DNA of 64,000 bases from Erythrocercus mccallii (GCA_013397435.1 VZRG01000004.1:2360607-2424606); one strand, 5' to 3'. Shown: positions 1 through 15,200, numbered from the stretch's first letter. Program-made: numbers and translations. The notes: a model not told the origin generated them from the letters alone.

Positions 1-380
1 GAAAACACCAGCTAAAGCACTTGGAGGAAGAAGACTTAAATTAGTGACTTCATGGAGGTATTTACCCCAGGAGAGCCAGGCAACACAGGCTGCCCTGTGT
101 GTTTTGAAGACTACTTTGCCTCTTGCCTGATAAAAGATGGCAGAGTTGTGGTGTTGGAAGAGGGACATAGATCAAATGACCAGAACACCTATTCATTATA
201 ATGTGATGGATGCACACCAGCTCAAAACCAACAGTAGATGGCCTATCAGTGCTAAGTACAGCAAAACTAAAGGTCAAAATTTAAGAAATAAAACACGTCA
301 CCAGAGAAATAATTTTTAACTATTAAATATTACTCTCCAAATAAATTTGTTGTTCATTCTAAAGAAAAGTAATTTAATAT
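1..380. other. Intergenic, no gene seen
   Basis: AT-rich single-copy-looking sequence before the first CR1 element. The two short open frames on opposite strands have no recognisable domain and no splice context. I see nothing functional here. Confidence 0.6.
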
Positions 381-1329
381 GGTTTTGGATGGAAGATACC
401 TTAAAGATCCTTTAGTTCCAATCCCTCTGATATGGGCAGGGACAACTTTCACTAGACGAGGTTACTCAGAGCCCCATCCAACCTGGCCTTGATCACTTCC
501 AGAGATGGGGCATCCATAGATTCTCTGGGCAGAGAGTTCCAGTGCCTCACCACCCTCACAGTAGAGAATATTTTCCTAATATCTACTCTAAACCTACTGT
601 CTCCTTCATCCTAATGCCATTTCCCCTTGTCCTATCACTGTGTGCCTTTCTGAAAAGTCCCTCTTCAGCTCTCTTGTGGGACCTTTTAGGTACTGGAAGG
701 CTGCCTGTAGAGTGTCCCCAGAGCTGTCTCTTCTCCAGGCTGAAAGCCCCAACTCTCTCAGCCTGTCTGACAGGCCTCTCCAGCCCTTCTCTGGACTTGC
801 TCCAACAGACCCATGCTTTTCTTGTGTTGAGGGCCCCAGAGATGGATACAGCTCTGCGGGTGGGGTCTCACAAGAGCAGAGTAGAGAGGCAGAATCCCTT
901 CCCTTGACCTGCTGGCTATTCCTCCCTTGATGCACCCCAGGATGCAGTTGGCCTTCTGGGCTGCAAGCGCTGACAAGTCATAATTGAGTCTTTTGTCCAC
1001 AGACATCCCCAGGTCTTTCTCCTCAGGGATCCAGTCTCAATCCCTTCTCAGTCCAGCCTGTGTTTATGCTTGGCATTGCCTCTCCCCAGATGCAGGACCT
1101 TGCACTTGGCCTTGCTGAACTTCAGGAGACTCACATGTCCCACCTCCCAAGCCCATGAAGGTCTCTCTGGATGGCATCTCTTCTCTCCAGTGTGTCAGCT
1201 GAACAACACAGCTGGGTGTGGTCAGTGGACATGCTCTCAATGGACATGCTCAGAGGGTGCTCTCAATCCCACTGTCCATGTCCATGTTGTCAACAAAGAT
1301 GCAAAACAGTGCTAGTCCCAACAGCAGGG

Positions 1330-1360
<31 letters not shown>

Positions 1361-1373
1361 GGCAGTCCCAACA
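381..1373 (-). mobile_element. CR1-type LINE, 5'-truncated, antisense
   Basis: Read on the minus strand, this is the 3' part of a CR1 retroposon. The + strand starts with the reverse complement of the conserved CR1 3' end and runs back through the 3' UTR into the end of the reverse-transcriptase ORF. Landmarks on the + strand include CCAACCTGGCCTTGA-like and TCTCTGGGCAG-like blocks, CTACTGG/TACTGGAAGGC, CCAACTCTCTCAGCCTGTC and GGATGGCATC, all in CR1 order. The reading frame is broken, so it is dead. The left boundary is set by the block TTGGATGGAAGATACC. The right boundary is blurred by a GTT microsatellite at 1329-1360. Open frames inside it (542-930 and overlapping) are CR1 relics, not host genes. 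Confidence 0.93.
1329..1360. repeat. (GTT)n microsatellite
   Basis: About ten and a half uninterrupted GTT units at the inner end of the CR1 copy. The 10-bp word AGTCCCAACA occurs on both sides (1314-1323 and 1364-1373). The tract makes an artefactual run of valines in one frame. Confidence 0.95.
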
Positions 1374-4300
1374 TGTGGGGTTTTTTTAAGCTTTTTATTT
1401 TACATTTTGCTGAAGTTCCTTTACTTTGCCCCTTTTTTTCAATGTCTTCAAATAAAAAAAAAAAAAAAGCTAGTTTTCCTGGCCTTTTTTAAAAAGAACT
1501 CTCAAGTTTTTCTGCTAGCCCACACATCACTAAGGGGGTTTCATTCATTTTTGTGCTGTAATTAAAGATTATCATTTGTGGCTTGCTAAATGCATATAGT
1601 GGAGACACTGACAATGTCTACAGTAGGAATATATCACACCTTAATGTTGAGTTTAATACAATATATTTCCTGCCCATTATTATTTAACACAAACATTTTG
1701 ACTAACAATGAAAATTGTGTCTTAATCTCAATTAATTAGAGTAAGTTTCCCAGTTCAGGAGCATGTGTTGGCATGGTGAAGGTTCAAAAAAGTTCAATTT
1801 CACAAGGCTAAAGTAAAAGAATAGACTTTGAATAGGCTGGCAAGACTTTAACACTTTAGAAAAATGTTAAAGTATTCCTTACACTGTTCCATACCACAAA
1901 GGATAAATGTTATACCTTCCTGTCCTATTTCATGGAGACTCTTTTACTGCAAAATGTGGGGTTTTAGGACATGTCCAGGCTTTCATTCTGTCAGAGAATC
2001 AACACATGAACAGGGCTTACATCTAGTCCATGAAGATGAGGACATCTAGTCCACCAAGATGAGGTGCAAGTATAGGTGTATAAGGTGAAAAATACTGCAT
2101 GAAATTTCTCTTAATTTGAACAAATGTTTGAATTTATATGAAATAAAATATTTTTTTAAGTTTTAGGTGTTTTTAAAATTCCTTTAAAATGAATAATATT
2201 GATGTACAGGTGGAAATACATTTTGAAATACATTTTGTCTTGAAATACTGACGTATTTTTCTATTTTCTCTGATATTCTGCCAGTTCTTTCTTCATTTTT
2301 TTGGCAGGCTGAACCTTTTTGAGAAACAAAATGCTTTCATGAACTTTTTGGATTGTACAAGTCTTCTTGTTTCAGTGAAAAAAAATCATTCAAATTAATT
2401 GCTGTGCGGCAGAATCCCCATTAATCAGACTTGTGGAGAGTGTGTTCCTTTTTCCCCCCTCCCCCCCTCCATTGCCTCTAGATGTTCTTTTGAGGAATTT
2501 CTTATCTGAAGACCAAAATAGGGTAAACACCTCTATTCCCTTAAGGTCCTCTGCCTCTTATTTTTCTTTTCAAGTGGGATGAAATAATCCTGGGATTGTG
2601 GCAAGTTATCACAATTCACTAAAGCCTTCAGCGTCATTCACCTTTTAAATTCTGGAAATGATCAGGTGTCCAAACATGAGAAGAGACACTTCTGCACTTC
2701 TGCTTGGGATCAAGACACAGATGATGATTTTATTCTTAGAACAGGTATTATTCCCAAACTTGCTGTCCTCTGCAAGAGCCTGATGCTCTGAAGGGCCAAA
2801 TTTCTCTCTGCAAAATAAGAGTGAGAGAGGAAAGGCAGTACCCTGTGGTGGAGGGGAAGGCAGCAGGATGGGCTTAACCCTGGCTGGTGTGGGTAAGAAT
2901 GAGGTTTGTAGCAAGCACAGCCTTAACACCCTCAGCCCTACCTCTGAGCTTCAGTCCCACCCTCATTTTCCTAGAGCCCAGCCTGCAGCCATGATATGCT
3001 CCCCCCATCGCTGCTCCAGCTTGTTGGAAATCCTCTCTCTCCTCTCTGTCCCTCAGCTGACCCAGAAGCATCCTAATTCTCTATTTTGTCACTCCTAAAT
3101 CTCATGGCAATCGCATGTCTCTCCCACTGGTGTCCAGCTCAGCTTTCTGTCACTGCATGTCCTGATCCCCATGCCCAGGCACCTCAGCTGCTGCTCTCCA
3201 AGAATCTCGTACAGAGTGAGCTTGGGCTGTGGTGCCTTATCATGAATGTATCAAAGATGAAGACTTTGGACTTTCTAAAGCCAGATGCTTTTGTCCTTTC
3301 CACCCTCAACATCTTCTCTACTTTTCTTAAAAAAAAAAAATATTAGCTGAAGAATAGGGATAGATTCTCTGTGAACATGTTGAAAAACACAGCTTTCATT
3401 TTATTTAGAGCAGAACAATTAAAAAGACCACTCAAAAGTGCTTTTCTCATTTTCTCAATTAGAACAGCTGAAAACTAGTTGTGCTGACCCACAGTATTAA
3501 AGTGGTATTTGATTTCTTTCTCTGAAATATTAGATATTTAAGCCAGCAGACTGCAGAACATTAACAGCTGAGTTATGCAGGTGCAAGGCATTGCTACTGT
3601 GGTGGTGCAGGCTGAGAACACTAGATGGTCCCTGTGATCCAGTTTTATACTTCAGAGCCTCCATAGTTTTCTCAGCAAGTACAATCATGCCATATCCTTG
3701 CAGCCAAGGAGAAAAAAACCAATGCTGGCTATCGGAAGTTACCACCCAGAACCACATAAAGAACTGCAAAAGTAACCATGATGGTTTTCTCAGCCTTTAT
3801 AAGTAGGGAGCGACGTGGCACTCTCAGTCTCCCAAACAGAGCAGCCCAGTCCTTCAGAAAGTTCCTCAAAAACAATTGGCCAGAGGTTTTCTCTGAATTT
3901 GGATACACCCTATAATACAGAGTGGCAGTTAGACTGAAAAAGTCTAGATGAAAAAAGAGAATACAAAAATACAATAGAGAGGTTTTGAAAGTAATGGGTT
4001 TTTTCCCACTCTCAATTGAGTAAGTTTGAGGCTGTGCAGCACAAGGCAAGGATTTAATTAAAAAAGCAGCAGTTGCCCATCTTAGTTTCAGAATTAAAGC
4101 CATGGAATGAATAAAAAATCACTTGAGCCTAATTTACTGTCAAATTATCTTTTAGCCATGTTTTCAAGTCAGATTTATTTGAAGAGATCCCACTCAAGGT
4201 TTAAAACACTTTTTTCCTGATATGACCTGGTTTTTGCCACAAGAGAAGTGAAAAAAGATTGCTGTTTTTCAAAGGTATGGTCCTTGTAATAATCAGATTC

Positions 4301-7300
4301 AATTTCCATTCACAGTAATTCTTGATCTCAATTGCACTGTATGTTCAGACACTTTAAATGTCTTTCAAGGGTTAACGTCAAGAGTTAGGTCAACCCTTAC
4401 TGCAATTTTCCAGATATACCAAAGTGAGTTCTGTTAAATGGGTCATCATCAAATTTAACAGAAAAAGTCAGGCAGGAGGAGCCTGGAATGAGGTGAGAAA
4501 GCCTGCTGCCTTGCTACTGTGAAAGCAGAGGAGCTAGACTGATGTTATTGATGAAAAAAAGAATTGGCTATGAAAGCAAGTATCCCTCCTTTATCTTACT
4601 TGGGAGTGAGGGGAGTCAGAAAATGTAAGGAATTACTTCTGTTTCCAGGTGGTGTGAGTATCAAAACTCAGGGAGGATGATGAACACTGTTGTCAGTTCC
4701 TGCAACCTGTGTCCCTCTCCTGTTTTCCTACCTCTCTGTCAGCCACATTCCTCCTGCTTGAAACCAGCCCTTCACACCATAGACACGCTGCTGCTCCTCT
4801 GCCTGAAAGGGAGGAGGGCTGGGCACCAGCTCCAAGAGCTGTCTCCAAAACTTTGGATTTCCTCTGGTACAGACTGTGGCCAGCGTGGATGAATTTGACG
4901 TGAGCACTGCAGACAGGGAGAAGTCCTGTCTGGAAAGAGCTGCACCCTTCTGCCACAACATCCATAGCCTCACTGACAGTCACCACAGTGATCCCAGAGG
5001 GAGCATCTGCACCCCACCCAAAGGTGATGGGCACCTTGAACTGTATAAGTACCAAGAATTACTGAGATTTCCTCACAAACAACAGGAACATCCCTTTGAA
5101 CGTGGGAGAGGCAACATTGCCTTGGTCAGCATTATGTCTCTGAGCCTGGAAATCTGGAAAATATAGGCTATATCCTGCCACACCCCTTTTATGATCCATC
5201 TTCACAAATAGCTCAGTCAGAAAGTATAACCCATATCTAGGAGATCTTCTCCAGTTAACAATTTTGGTCATATTAGATGCAGCATTTTTTAATGCTACAA
5301 CCCTAAAATTGTGACCTGTTTCTTCCTTAGCCCATGTCACTCTTCCTCTGATTATTTCCTTTCACAGTACCTGAAAGCCTCTTCTGCATAAGACCTCTTC
5401 CTGCATGGCTGCTCACGCCTCCTGCCAGCTCACTGTTCTCCTTTGCTAAGGAGTTGTCTGTGACACCTTCCTTCCCTGAATGGTGCCACTATCATCTTAC
5501 CCTGCTAAGGGTAATTCTTGACCCTCCAGGTGTGTTGATTTTTGTTGCGTTCTCCCACTTGCCTTGCCCTAGTCCTGACTGCCCTGGCATTGAACATCTC
5601 CAGTTTCTCATCACCATCCAGTGAGCACATCCAGCTAGGAGCACAGCACTCTGCATGTCCTGCTTGAGGATGCTTTGGTTGATCTGTAGGTTGTCTGCAT
5701 TTCCTGCTGGGTAGGAGCTTGGGAAGACTAGGGAGAAGACACATAAGCTGCATATCTCAGGTCCAGGACAAGAATTTCAGGTGGGGCATGAGGTAATTAA
5801 CCAGAGTGGAAGCTCAGGTGGTACATGGCATTTCAGAAAGTGTACAAGAGCTGAACCACCATTAATATTTATTAATATTGTCAGGTCTTCACATATAGTC
5901 TTCATCTTCTAAATCTATGTTTGATTCTTAAGTACATCACCATTTATGCCTATTTAGGACAGAAACACTACCATGCAAATACACTTTCCCACACATGGTA
6001 CCTAAGAAAACATAGATGCTTTTATGTGTATCTAGATATTTTTTTCTCTGACAGGGAAATTGCTAGAGTATCATTAATAACAACAACAAAAAAAGCATTT
6101 CTAGGCTAAATTTTAGAGGTTTTGCTCACCACAGTAGAGTATGCATAGTCTCAAATATCTTTTGAGAGATATTCAGCTCTTTATCTCTCATGTACACAGA
6201 AACACACACCATACACTCACAGACACACACATGCCAACACACTTTATACAAAATTTAGACAGCCACATTTGGGGGGTATAAGCTTCCCATTTACTCAGAC
6301 ATGACCTCAAATCTGTCTGTATGTAGCTATTAAGTCCTGACATTATTGTTGCAATCCAGGTGACTGCTGGACCCTCATCACCAGGATCTATGAAATGGAG
6401 GGAGCAGAAAAGACTGGCTCAGTCATCCAAGGAGATGCTCAGGCATCATAGAGCTTGCCAAAGACTTTGCAGCCTGAGCTTAGATGTTGCCTCCAGCTAT
6501 GCACTGCCTCAGGACATTACAGCTACTAGTCCCCAGAAGACACACACCTGCACCTCTGTATTGCAATGTCCTGGTTTTGAAGGCATGTTCTTTTTGCCAG
6601 CTCTCTTTATTTTATCTGGAAATGAATGCAGGGATGTTCAACAGGATCCTGTTCAATGCTGAAAGGCCTCATGGTTGTAATACTGTAACACTTGCAGAAT
6701 GCTATCCAGAGGACCTAGAGAGGACTCAGTGCACTAAACCATTCTGTTGGTCCTACCAGATGACCTATCTCAAGACTAGAAGGTATTAAAACAAGAGGTA
6801 TTGAGAAATAAATCAAAAATTAGTCTAAGAATCAGCTGACAGGTCCATGTTGAAAATTAGAAAAAGTTTCAATATACATAAAAATAAATACAAGTAAAAT
6901 ACTTCTTCCTGATTTGTGGCAAAGGCTCAACTCAAAACTTATTTAAATAATAATATTTATATTTTCCAGCAATATGCTATAAATTTAAAATGTTTCATGA
7001 ATATGTCCCTGGATTCACAGATTAAGAAAATTTAGGCACAGAAAATGTTGATGTCCTTTTCTTGATTCTAGATGGTATCCTGTTTTTCCACTTTTACTTG
7101 CCCCAAGGCTCAGAACAATAAAAAAGTACAGGTCTTCAGACTGCAAGCTGTATTTGCAGAGTGTAACTCAGACATCTGCAGACTCTGGATCATTTCACCA
7201 GAGTTACTCATCTGTGAGCCAATTTGCTCATTGGTGTTCTTCAACCCTTTTGGGTAAAACTCAAATGGAAGTGAGCAGGATCTTCTAAGGAAGAAGAGCT

Positions 7301-9260
7301 ATGGTCCTGAAAAAGAAATAAATTTACATTTGACAAAATAAACCATTTACATGATTTCTTTGACTTCCCAAAGTTCAGAAAAATTGTTGTAAAAATAAAT
7401 GTCAAAATTTGAAGCAGGGCTATAAACTAGAAAAGCAATAACAAGAGTTTGGGGATGTAGGTGGACTCTCAGAGTGCTACCGAAGCACAAAGAAAAAATA
7501 TTAGGGATAATTTGGGGTTAATGAAAGCCATTAAGCTTTACAGGAAAGGAGACGGAAAAGTCTGAAACTCCTAACAATATCTTCCATTCTGGCACAGCTA
7601 GGGAAACTGATTTGCTGGTAGACAATCAAATCTGAGTTGATGCTCCCTTTACCACTGGTTAAGCTCATTAACTGGATGTTGTGTGGGACCTTAGCGCTGT
7701 TTTACTGTCAGAGAGGAAGATGAAGACTCCTACAGAGATACTCTGGCTGACTTCCCAGGAGCAGCTCTGTAAAGTAACTGGTCTTCCCCAATACTGGCCT
7801 CTGCATTTTTCCAGCATTTTCTCTTCCCTTTCCTTCCACCGCCTACTCCTCTCAGTTTGGCTTCTGTTATCTCGATTATGTGCTCTCTCACTCTCTTGCT
7901 TTCCTCAAGCATTTATTTAATTATAGCCTTTATTTATCAACTGCTCACGGAATTTCATCCAGTCCTCCCTCCCCTCTCCTCACAGGCAACTAAGGTGGGT
8001 AGGAACTTTGCAAGGACTGGATCCATTTGGTGTGGGTGTCTCACTTCCCCAGTGGAAAAGGCATCGGTTGTTTTGAAGGGGAATGCTCCCTGAGGTAGCT
8101 TACCCCAGCTGCAAAGAGAAGTGACCTGGGATAAGCATGGAGGAACAGCTGCAGGGGGAATGTGGAGCAAGAAGTTCACAAAATCCCACCAACCATATTG
8201 GTTAGAAATATTTTAAGAAAATTAGATGGCCCTAAATCCCGAGGTACCTCCAGTTTAAGGAACAAACACTTTTTATGTCAGAACAAAATTTGTCCCTGAT
8301 GAATATACCTTGTTGGTTTTGCTTTCCCATAAAAAACAAAGCAACCATAGCAACAGGGCTGAATGCTTCTTATTTTCATTGCTGGAGGGATATCCAACAA
8401 AGACAGAGAATTTAATGTTTTAAAGTGTCTTTCTTTCCCTCTAATTGCTTTTGCCTCTTCTCAGAATTTCTGAGAAACTTCTGCTGTTATTTGATAATCA
8501 CTTTTTTTTTGCATATTCTGGTGACAGAGTTGTGCTGAAAGGCCCCCGCATCTGATAGCATATTATCAATTTCCCCTGTGTTACTTGCCAAACCATTACA
8601 TTGTTCTTCCTTCTTGGCACCTTCTTAAATATTTCACCAAACATCCTGACACCAAAAACCCCCATTGTGACAAATGTTCAGCAGTCTGGAGGGCTCTGTT
8701 GCTCTTCCTCACCACCCCATCACAAATTCATGCCCCAATGCCCCACAATTATCCACAGTCTACTCCCACTCATACTCTGTTTTTCCAAGTACAGTTTCCA
8801 AGCCCCCTGAGACTCCTATGCACATTACATGCATTTCTTACCTCACCATGCAGCACATATATTTTTTTTGGTGATGAGACTAAGACAAAAGAACAGACAG
8901 TAACAAGTAAAAGTTCTTTTAGTGCACCACAACATCTATATAAAAACGTCTACAGGACTTGTATGTGTGTTTACAGTTAAGGCCAGGTTCATTCCCAAGG
9001 CTGATTCCCAAACTCTCACCTTGGGTGAAGTGAACTATATCAAGCTACATATCAAATAATCAGCAGGGTTTTTCAGTGCTGAGATATGATCTGAGTTTTC
9101 CAAAAATATTGTCTAAGAGATTAAGGGCTAAAGGAAAAAAGTGAAAAAGGGTGCTAAGAAAATGTTCCTGCCATACAGTCAAACTGGAATTAACTGAGCC
9201 TGAAGATGTGGGAAATCACTGGAGCTTCAGTGTGATTTACATTAATTTGAATCTTTATTC
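1374..9260. other. Intergenic, no gene seen
   Basis: About 7.9 kb of mostly AT-rich sequence. It contains short A runs (1456-1468, 3330-3340) and an imperfect CA-rich patch near 6197-6240. A slightly GC-richer stretch at about 4680-5060 has open frames on both strands. None resembles a known protein family, and their overlap on both strands with ordinary composition argues against coding. I saw no interspersed repeat in this block. Confidence 0.6.
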
Positions 9261-12200
9261 CTTAAATTCTGTTTCTTTCCCTGGTAAATGCAAAGCTGCA
9301 AGAAGAATTACTAGCTCTGAGATAGCTTTTTGAAAATGGAGAAGAGCTCTGACAGAGGACGTGTCTTTCTGTGTCCCTTGCCCTGGCTCTGCTCCTCAGC
9401 GTCCACGTAGTCAGTGGGCTGCAGACCAAAGAAAAGAAAGGGGAGGCGGGGAGAAAGAAGGATGGACTGAAGGAGGAGCCCAACTAGGCAGTTACTTAGA
9501 TGCATAATTTTTTTTCACCCCATTCTAAGGACAGGAAAATCAATTCAGGAAAAGCTGCATGAAGCAGGACCAATTCCTCTCAGTCATCCTCACTTCTCTC
9601 TGGTCACGGTTCTAGCAGTGGGCCAGACACCAGCACCAGCGTGGCCACAGGCTCTGCTGAGCAATCCCAGCCCCTGGCAGCAAGACAGCCTGGAAGCAGG
9701 GGAGGAAGAGGGGTATGGAGAGCAGGAAAACAGTTCCGAATTTTGTTTCCAGAGCTGTGGCTTTATCTTTTTTTTTTCCTTTGTGCCTTGGAGGAATGGT
9801 GCTGGCCATACAGCTCCTGCTTCTGGATTAACTTCTCATTCTCATCGTCTGGAATGATGACTGACTGCAAAGAGCCTCATGATTTTTATTTTAGTAAAAG
9901 GGAAAAAAGAACGACTGCATGTTGCTGTTATGACAAACTACTTCCATAGACACACAGCCAGCCCTCTCCTGCTGCATGAAACAAAAATGTTTGATGAAAT
10001 GGAGCACACATAGTTGTAGTTAAAGGAAAAGCTGCAAAAGAAAAAATCTGGAGGAATTCCTTTCTCACCCTCCTTCCTCAGCCATGTACTCACTTGCAAG
10101 TGACTACAGGCTTGCAGCAGAGAGGTGTTTTCATTGGGAAAGGTCCCAGCAGGCTGATTGGGTGGGCCATTGCCCTTTGAATAAATGCCAAATCCAGCAG
10201 TCTAGGAAGAAGGAAACTTTTTTTAAAAAATTCTGCTTCAGGCCCAAATCAACAAAAACTGGAATAGACATCCTGGAGGTAGAATTGTTGGGGTTCAGGC
10301 AGGAAGGCAGGTGTAACCAAGATTTCTCTCCACTCCCCTACTCATCTGAAAACTCTTCTTTCCCTTTAAAGTCAAAACTTTTTTGCAGAGGTCTGTTTCT
10401 TTTGCATTCAGCAACATTTTTTCCCAGTAGAACCTGTACAATGCAGAGTTTTCTAGAGCTCTCTAGAGCTCGGCAGCTGTGCATGTGGCACCCACTCCCT
10501 CTGCAACCCTTCTGCCACTGTAGCTCCCCTCAAAGCAGCCCTCAGACCTCTCTGCTCTGTGCCTCTTGCTGGGGAACATGAAAAGAAAATAGGAGTGGAT
10601 AAGTAAGCAGCAGCTGGGAGTCTTGGAAGGAAAACACTGACAACATATTCAAAATGTGGCAAATTGAAACAACTGGCAGAAAAATTATCTGTAACTTAAT
10701 GATCCAGTTTGATTCTAGATAGTCTTATAGCACAGGAAATGTTCTGGACACTGAATTGACCTGCTTCTGGTACAGTCATTATTTCTACCTGGAATAGTTT
10801 ATTTAGGCTACATGGCCTTCCTGCTTCTTGCCTTGTCAATTGATTTTGGTTGGACAGGAAACCACTTCATGATTCCTCAAGTTCAAGTGGTTGCCATTGA
10901 GGATGCAGTTCTCTTTCTAAAATCTTTAAATATAGTCACCTGTGGAAAGGAGACTATTCCATAGACAGACTGGCACAAAGCAGACATGCACCCACATAAT
11001 TATAGGTAGAAACACACATGTATTTGTAGGACCATGCAAATGCCTAGGACATGCTCTCATAAAAATTGTGTTTCTCAGTTGTTTGTTCTTAGCACTTTAG
11101 ACAAAGGTCATTCTAACTGACAGAACATAGTTGTTGGAATATGGGCCCAAATAACAGAAATAACTTTCATAAAAACTCTGCAAGTTAAGTTCAAGGATGG
11201 CATGTAAGTCATAAATCCTTATAACCAGGGTCAGAGGATTCAGTACTCAATTCTTCCTTGTGTTGAAGGAGAAATCTGTTCTTACCCTAGTTTCATGGCA
11301 CTGGACTAAGAAGTAGCCACATCTTAGAAGAAAGTGGGCAGAGGAGAAGGAAGCAGAGCTATTGTTGTCTTTTACACCTTTTCCAGATCCCCACTAATTT
11401 TATTTTCTTTCTAATAGAGAAGCTGGAGGAGAATACATTGCTCTTAAAGTCTGTTCCAATTAGAATCAACTGCTTTATTTCTATTTCTTTTGCTTTCCAT
11501 CTATTTTTATTATTCACACAAATTGTCACATAAAGCTCACATAAAATCTTCAATCTTTAAATTATATTTAAATTATGTGAATGTGTATTCTCCACATGGA
11601 GAAAGAGAAAATGGAAAGACTGATGTACTGAGCTTTTTTAAAAAAATGATGATAAAATGAGCAAGTCTGCCCTTATTATTATTTGTGACTAATTACCTGA
11701 TTTTTTAATCATGAGAGGAAACTGATATTTCTGCAGAAGTTGTGTAGCAGAGCATTGGGTATAAATCCTTGGTGTGGACTTAGTGGGCTCATATGAGGTA
11801 CATATCATATTGGCTGCTGAGGAATTAAAAAGCAGTAACTCCTTAAGGCTTCTGGTATACCAGCTACAAGAGGGACTGATACAGGGGCTGCATAAAAATC
11901 AATAGTCCCAGCTTGTTGCATGGGTGAAGCAACGTGTGCAGGAAGGTGGATCGAGTGAACGGAGCAAGCCCCTTACCCACAGATGGACAAAGGAAGGTTT
12001 GGACCAGAGGGAGCTCCCCACAGCTGCCATTTTTGGGAGTCTAATTGCCACTGCAGCTCAGTGAGATCTGAGCAGACTGGTCAGAGTCTATTTGCAATTC
12101 CCACTCTATCATTTAGAAGGTTGTATTTGGCATGCAGAGGCTGAGGCCTGAACTCCTCTGGTGGATCCTAAATAGCTGTTGCTACTGACAGCCACGTCAC

Positions 12201-15200
12201 ATCTCCTACCTCAGCCTGCATTTTTCAATTTCAGAAAATTCCCTGTCATCTTCATCCCACAGATCATTGCCTTGCATCAGCAAAGCACTTAGGAAATATT
12301 TTCCTTGTAGGTCTGTTTTCATTAGACAAAAATCACATCTCTAAATTAGATGTTAGCTTGATCTGTTCTAAACAGCCTACAGTCAAAACTAGGCTAGCAT
12401 GGAAGACAATTCTGGAGCTGCTTTGGAAAGAACTGATATGCACTATGAATGTATATACAACAGGAGATGAATGATCCTCCCAGACTAAAATTAAAGTACT
12501 TTTAAAGCTGTGAAATTTGAAGCTACTCCATAAACTTTCAAAGTGGTCCTTTGCAAAAGGTTATATTTTCAGTATAGCGCACTCAGTTATTCTGGCAGCA
12601 TTACAATTTCTATACTTCTGCCAATAGCTGAATTTAATTACTGTTGCATTTGTGGAAATACCAACAAAAGAACAGCTACACATGAATTCCATCAGTTTCA
12701 TATAAAGTGAAGCAAATGCAGAGATGTTGGCCTGTGGAGAGAATGTGGAGAACTTTAAAACAGAGCTTTGCATAACTGCCTCTAAGTTTCATTTCTTCCC
12801 CTCTCTGGTTCAAATGAATTTTAGTATGCAAGGAAATTGGAGAAAAGCAAAAAACTGGGGAAAATAAACTCTTCTGTCTATTGCAGTAGAGTTAACAGTC
12901 CCTCCCATGTTGTGAGAGGTGAAGTCACTCAGGTAGAAAAGGGTGCTGAAGTTTTCAAAAGCAGCAAGGGTGAACTGTACCCCCTTCTTACAGTGTGTCT
13001 CTGGCAGTAGTCTTGAGCAAAAAGTACTAAGAGCAGGCATCTTGCTCCTTCATCTTTAATCCAAATACCAGCTGCAGCATCTCATTTTCCCTTCCATTCA
13101 GAAGGCAAAATGACTTATGCAGAGTTCCACAGTCACAGTCCTACAACCTAAGAGCGAGGCTCCTAAAAACTTCTTTCTGTTAAGGTCATTTTTTTGTGGA
13201 TTCCTTTTTGTTCTCTGCTCATCTGGTATCCACAGTCTGTCCTACAGCTCAGTGTCTGACTTTTTATTGTCTCCAGGTTTACCCTCTGCTTGACACATAC
13301 AGTGATGCAGTTACCACCAAGGGAGAGAATCAGGCAAATAAAAGCATTTTCATTTAATTTTCATTTCATTTTCAGTTGTTAGTACTCTAAAGAATAGTTA
13401 CTTGATAAGGAAAAACCTAATGAAGATGCATTTCTCTGTGGATTTAGGGTAGGACAGATGGTACTTTCTTGGCATTTAAAATGTCAGAGGAACTAAGGTA
13501 GACTGATAACACAATTAAAGATATGATTTCCATTGCTGGCTTGAGTTATACATATCATGGATCAATTATTTTAGGTACTCATACAATAGAAACATGGGAA
13601 AACTAATTTCTTAACACTGATTTTAGCTGGATTTAAATCAACCTTCTAAGCTAGGACTTCATTCTAGAGTACAACTCAGTCACTCTACAGGAAAAAACTT
13701 CTCACTGAAGCAGTAGAATTTTTTTTTTTTCCAATGCTACCATTACTTCTTTATGTAAGAAGTAAAGCTTGTGACCAAAACAGTACAATAAAATCACTGA
13801 GTGCTAATATCAGTAGATGTGAAAGTGCTTCATGGCAGCAAGAGGATAACAAAGAATTCAAGAGAGGTTTGTGGCACTGTTAGGAAAAATAGTGACTGGA
13901 AACTATTTTATTTTAAATCTGAGAGCCATTACAAACAAAACAAAGAAAGACAAACAAACAAACAAAAAATCCCAAACAAAAAAATAGTAAAGAAAAGGCA
14001 AGTGTAGAGAGGTGGAATAGAAAAATGTACAAGACTGAACTGTTAGTGAGGATATTGCTATGGGAACATAATAATGAAATATTTTGACTGAATTATTTAG
14101 GTATTAAAATATTATCTCTAATGTAATTTGACTGATTGTTTAGAATATTTAAGATGACAACTAGGTGGAAAGCTGGCAAGCAAATTCTCATTCCTCAGCT
14201 CCCAGATGGGAATAAAAATTATTTTCATCTTATAATATTGAAAAAAATTCTTCTGTTGTCAGAAAGGCTGCAGGTAACTCTATAGATGTTAATTTCAATC
14301 AGGCTGAATTCTTATGTGTGAAAATTTTACAAACTGTCATTATAAAAAATAATGTAGCCTCACGTTATTGTTGTCACTTTAAACACAGTCTACTGGTAAC
14401 TCTTGGGATGGAAAGAATTCCAAGCATTCCTGATAATTTTTTCTTCTTGGTTTTTCCAGTGTTTCTACTTCCAAGTTTCAAGTGAGGCTGACAGCTCTGC
14501 GATTCCTTAGATCTAAAAGTATTGTTATGCAGCCATCTATGAATTAAGGTTTATAGAAGAGTTAATATCTTTTATTAGCATATCCATGGTAAATATAGGT
14601 GGGAAATGTTATTTTAATCAATAAGACAATTTGAGGAAAGAAGGATAACTGTCACCTGTAGAGAGAGGATGTTACCATGAGATGAAACAGCAGTCTTTTA
14701 CCTACATAAATGGAGCACTGAGAGGAAAAAAAAAAGGTAATTGTGTATCAATGAACAGTTGAAGCATATATACGTGAAGCACAAGAAAAATTATAATGTG
14801 CTGCAAAGTCAATATGTCTACTGGAATTCTTGACTATGACAGACAGCACCCTCACAGACTGCATTTAGTCTTGTCTTTCAAAGAGATTTTTGTAAACATT
14901 CTCATCAGCCCCTCTCAATGATCAGAACTGATAGAAAATATATCACCTGTATTTTGAAAATACGCTCTCACAGGCTGATGTATGTTCCTGTACTTGTTCT
15001 TCTGAGTTCATTCTATTTAATGAGCAGCACTTGCTTGGTGCCTGTAACAATGCTCTGTAAGGACATTTAGGGAACCAGACAAAGTACCTAATTCTCTAGG
15101 GAACTGCATGTGTTTCATATTTTGGTTTGCCGTCAAAGGCATTTTATGTGTGCCACCTTTCCATTGTTGCTGGCACAGAGCCACAATCCCCTCTCCTTTG

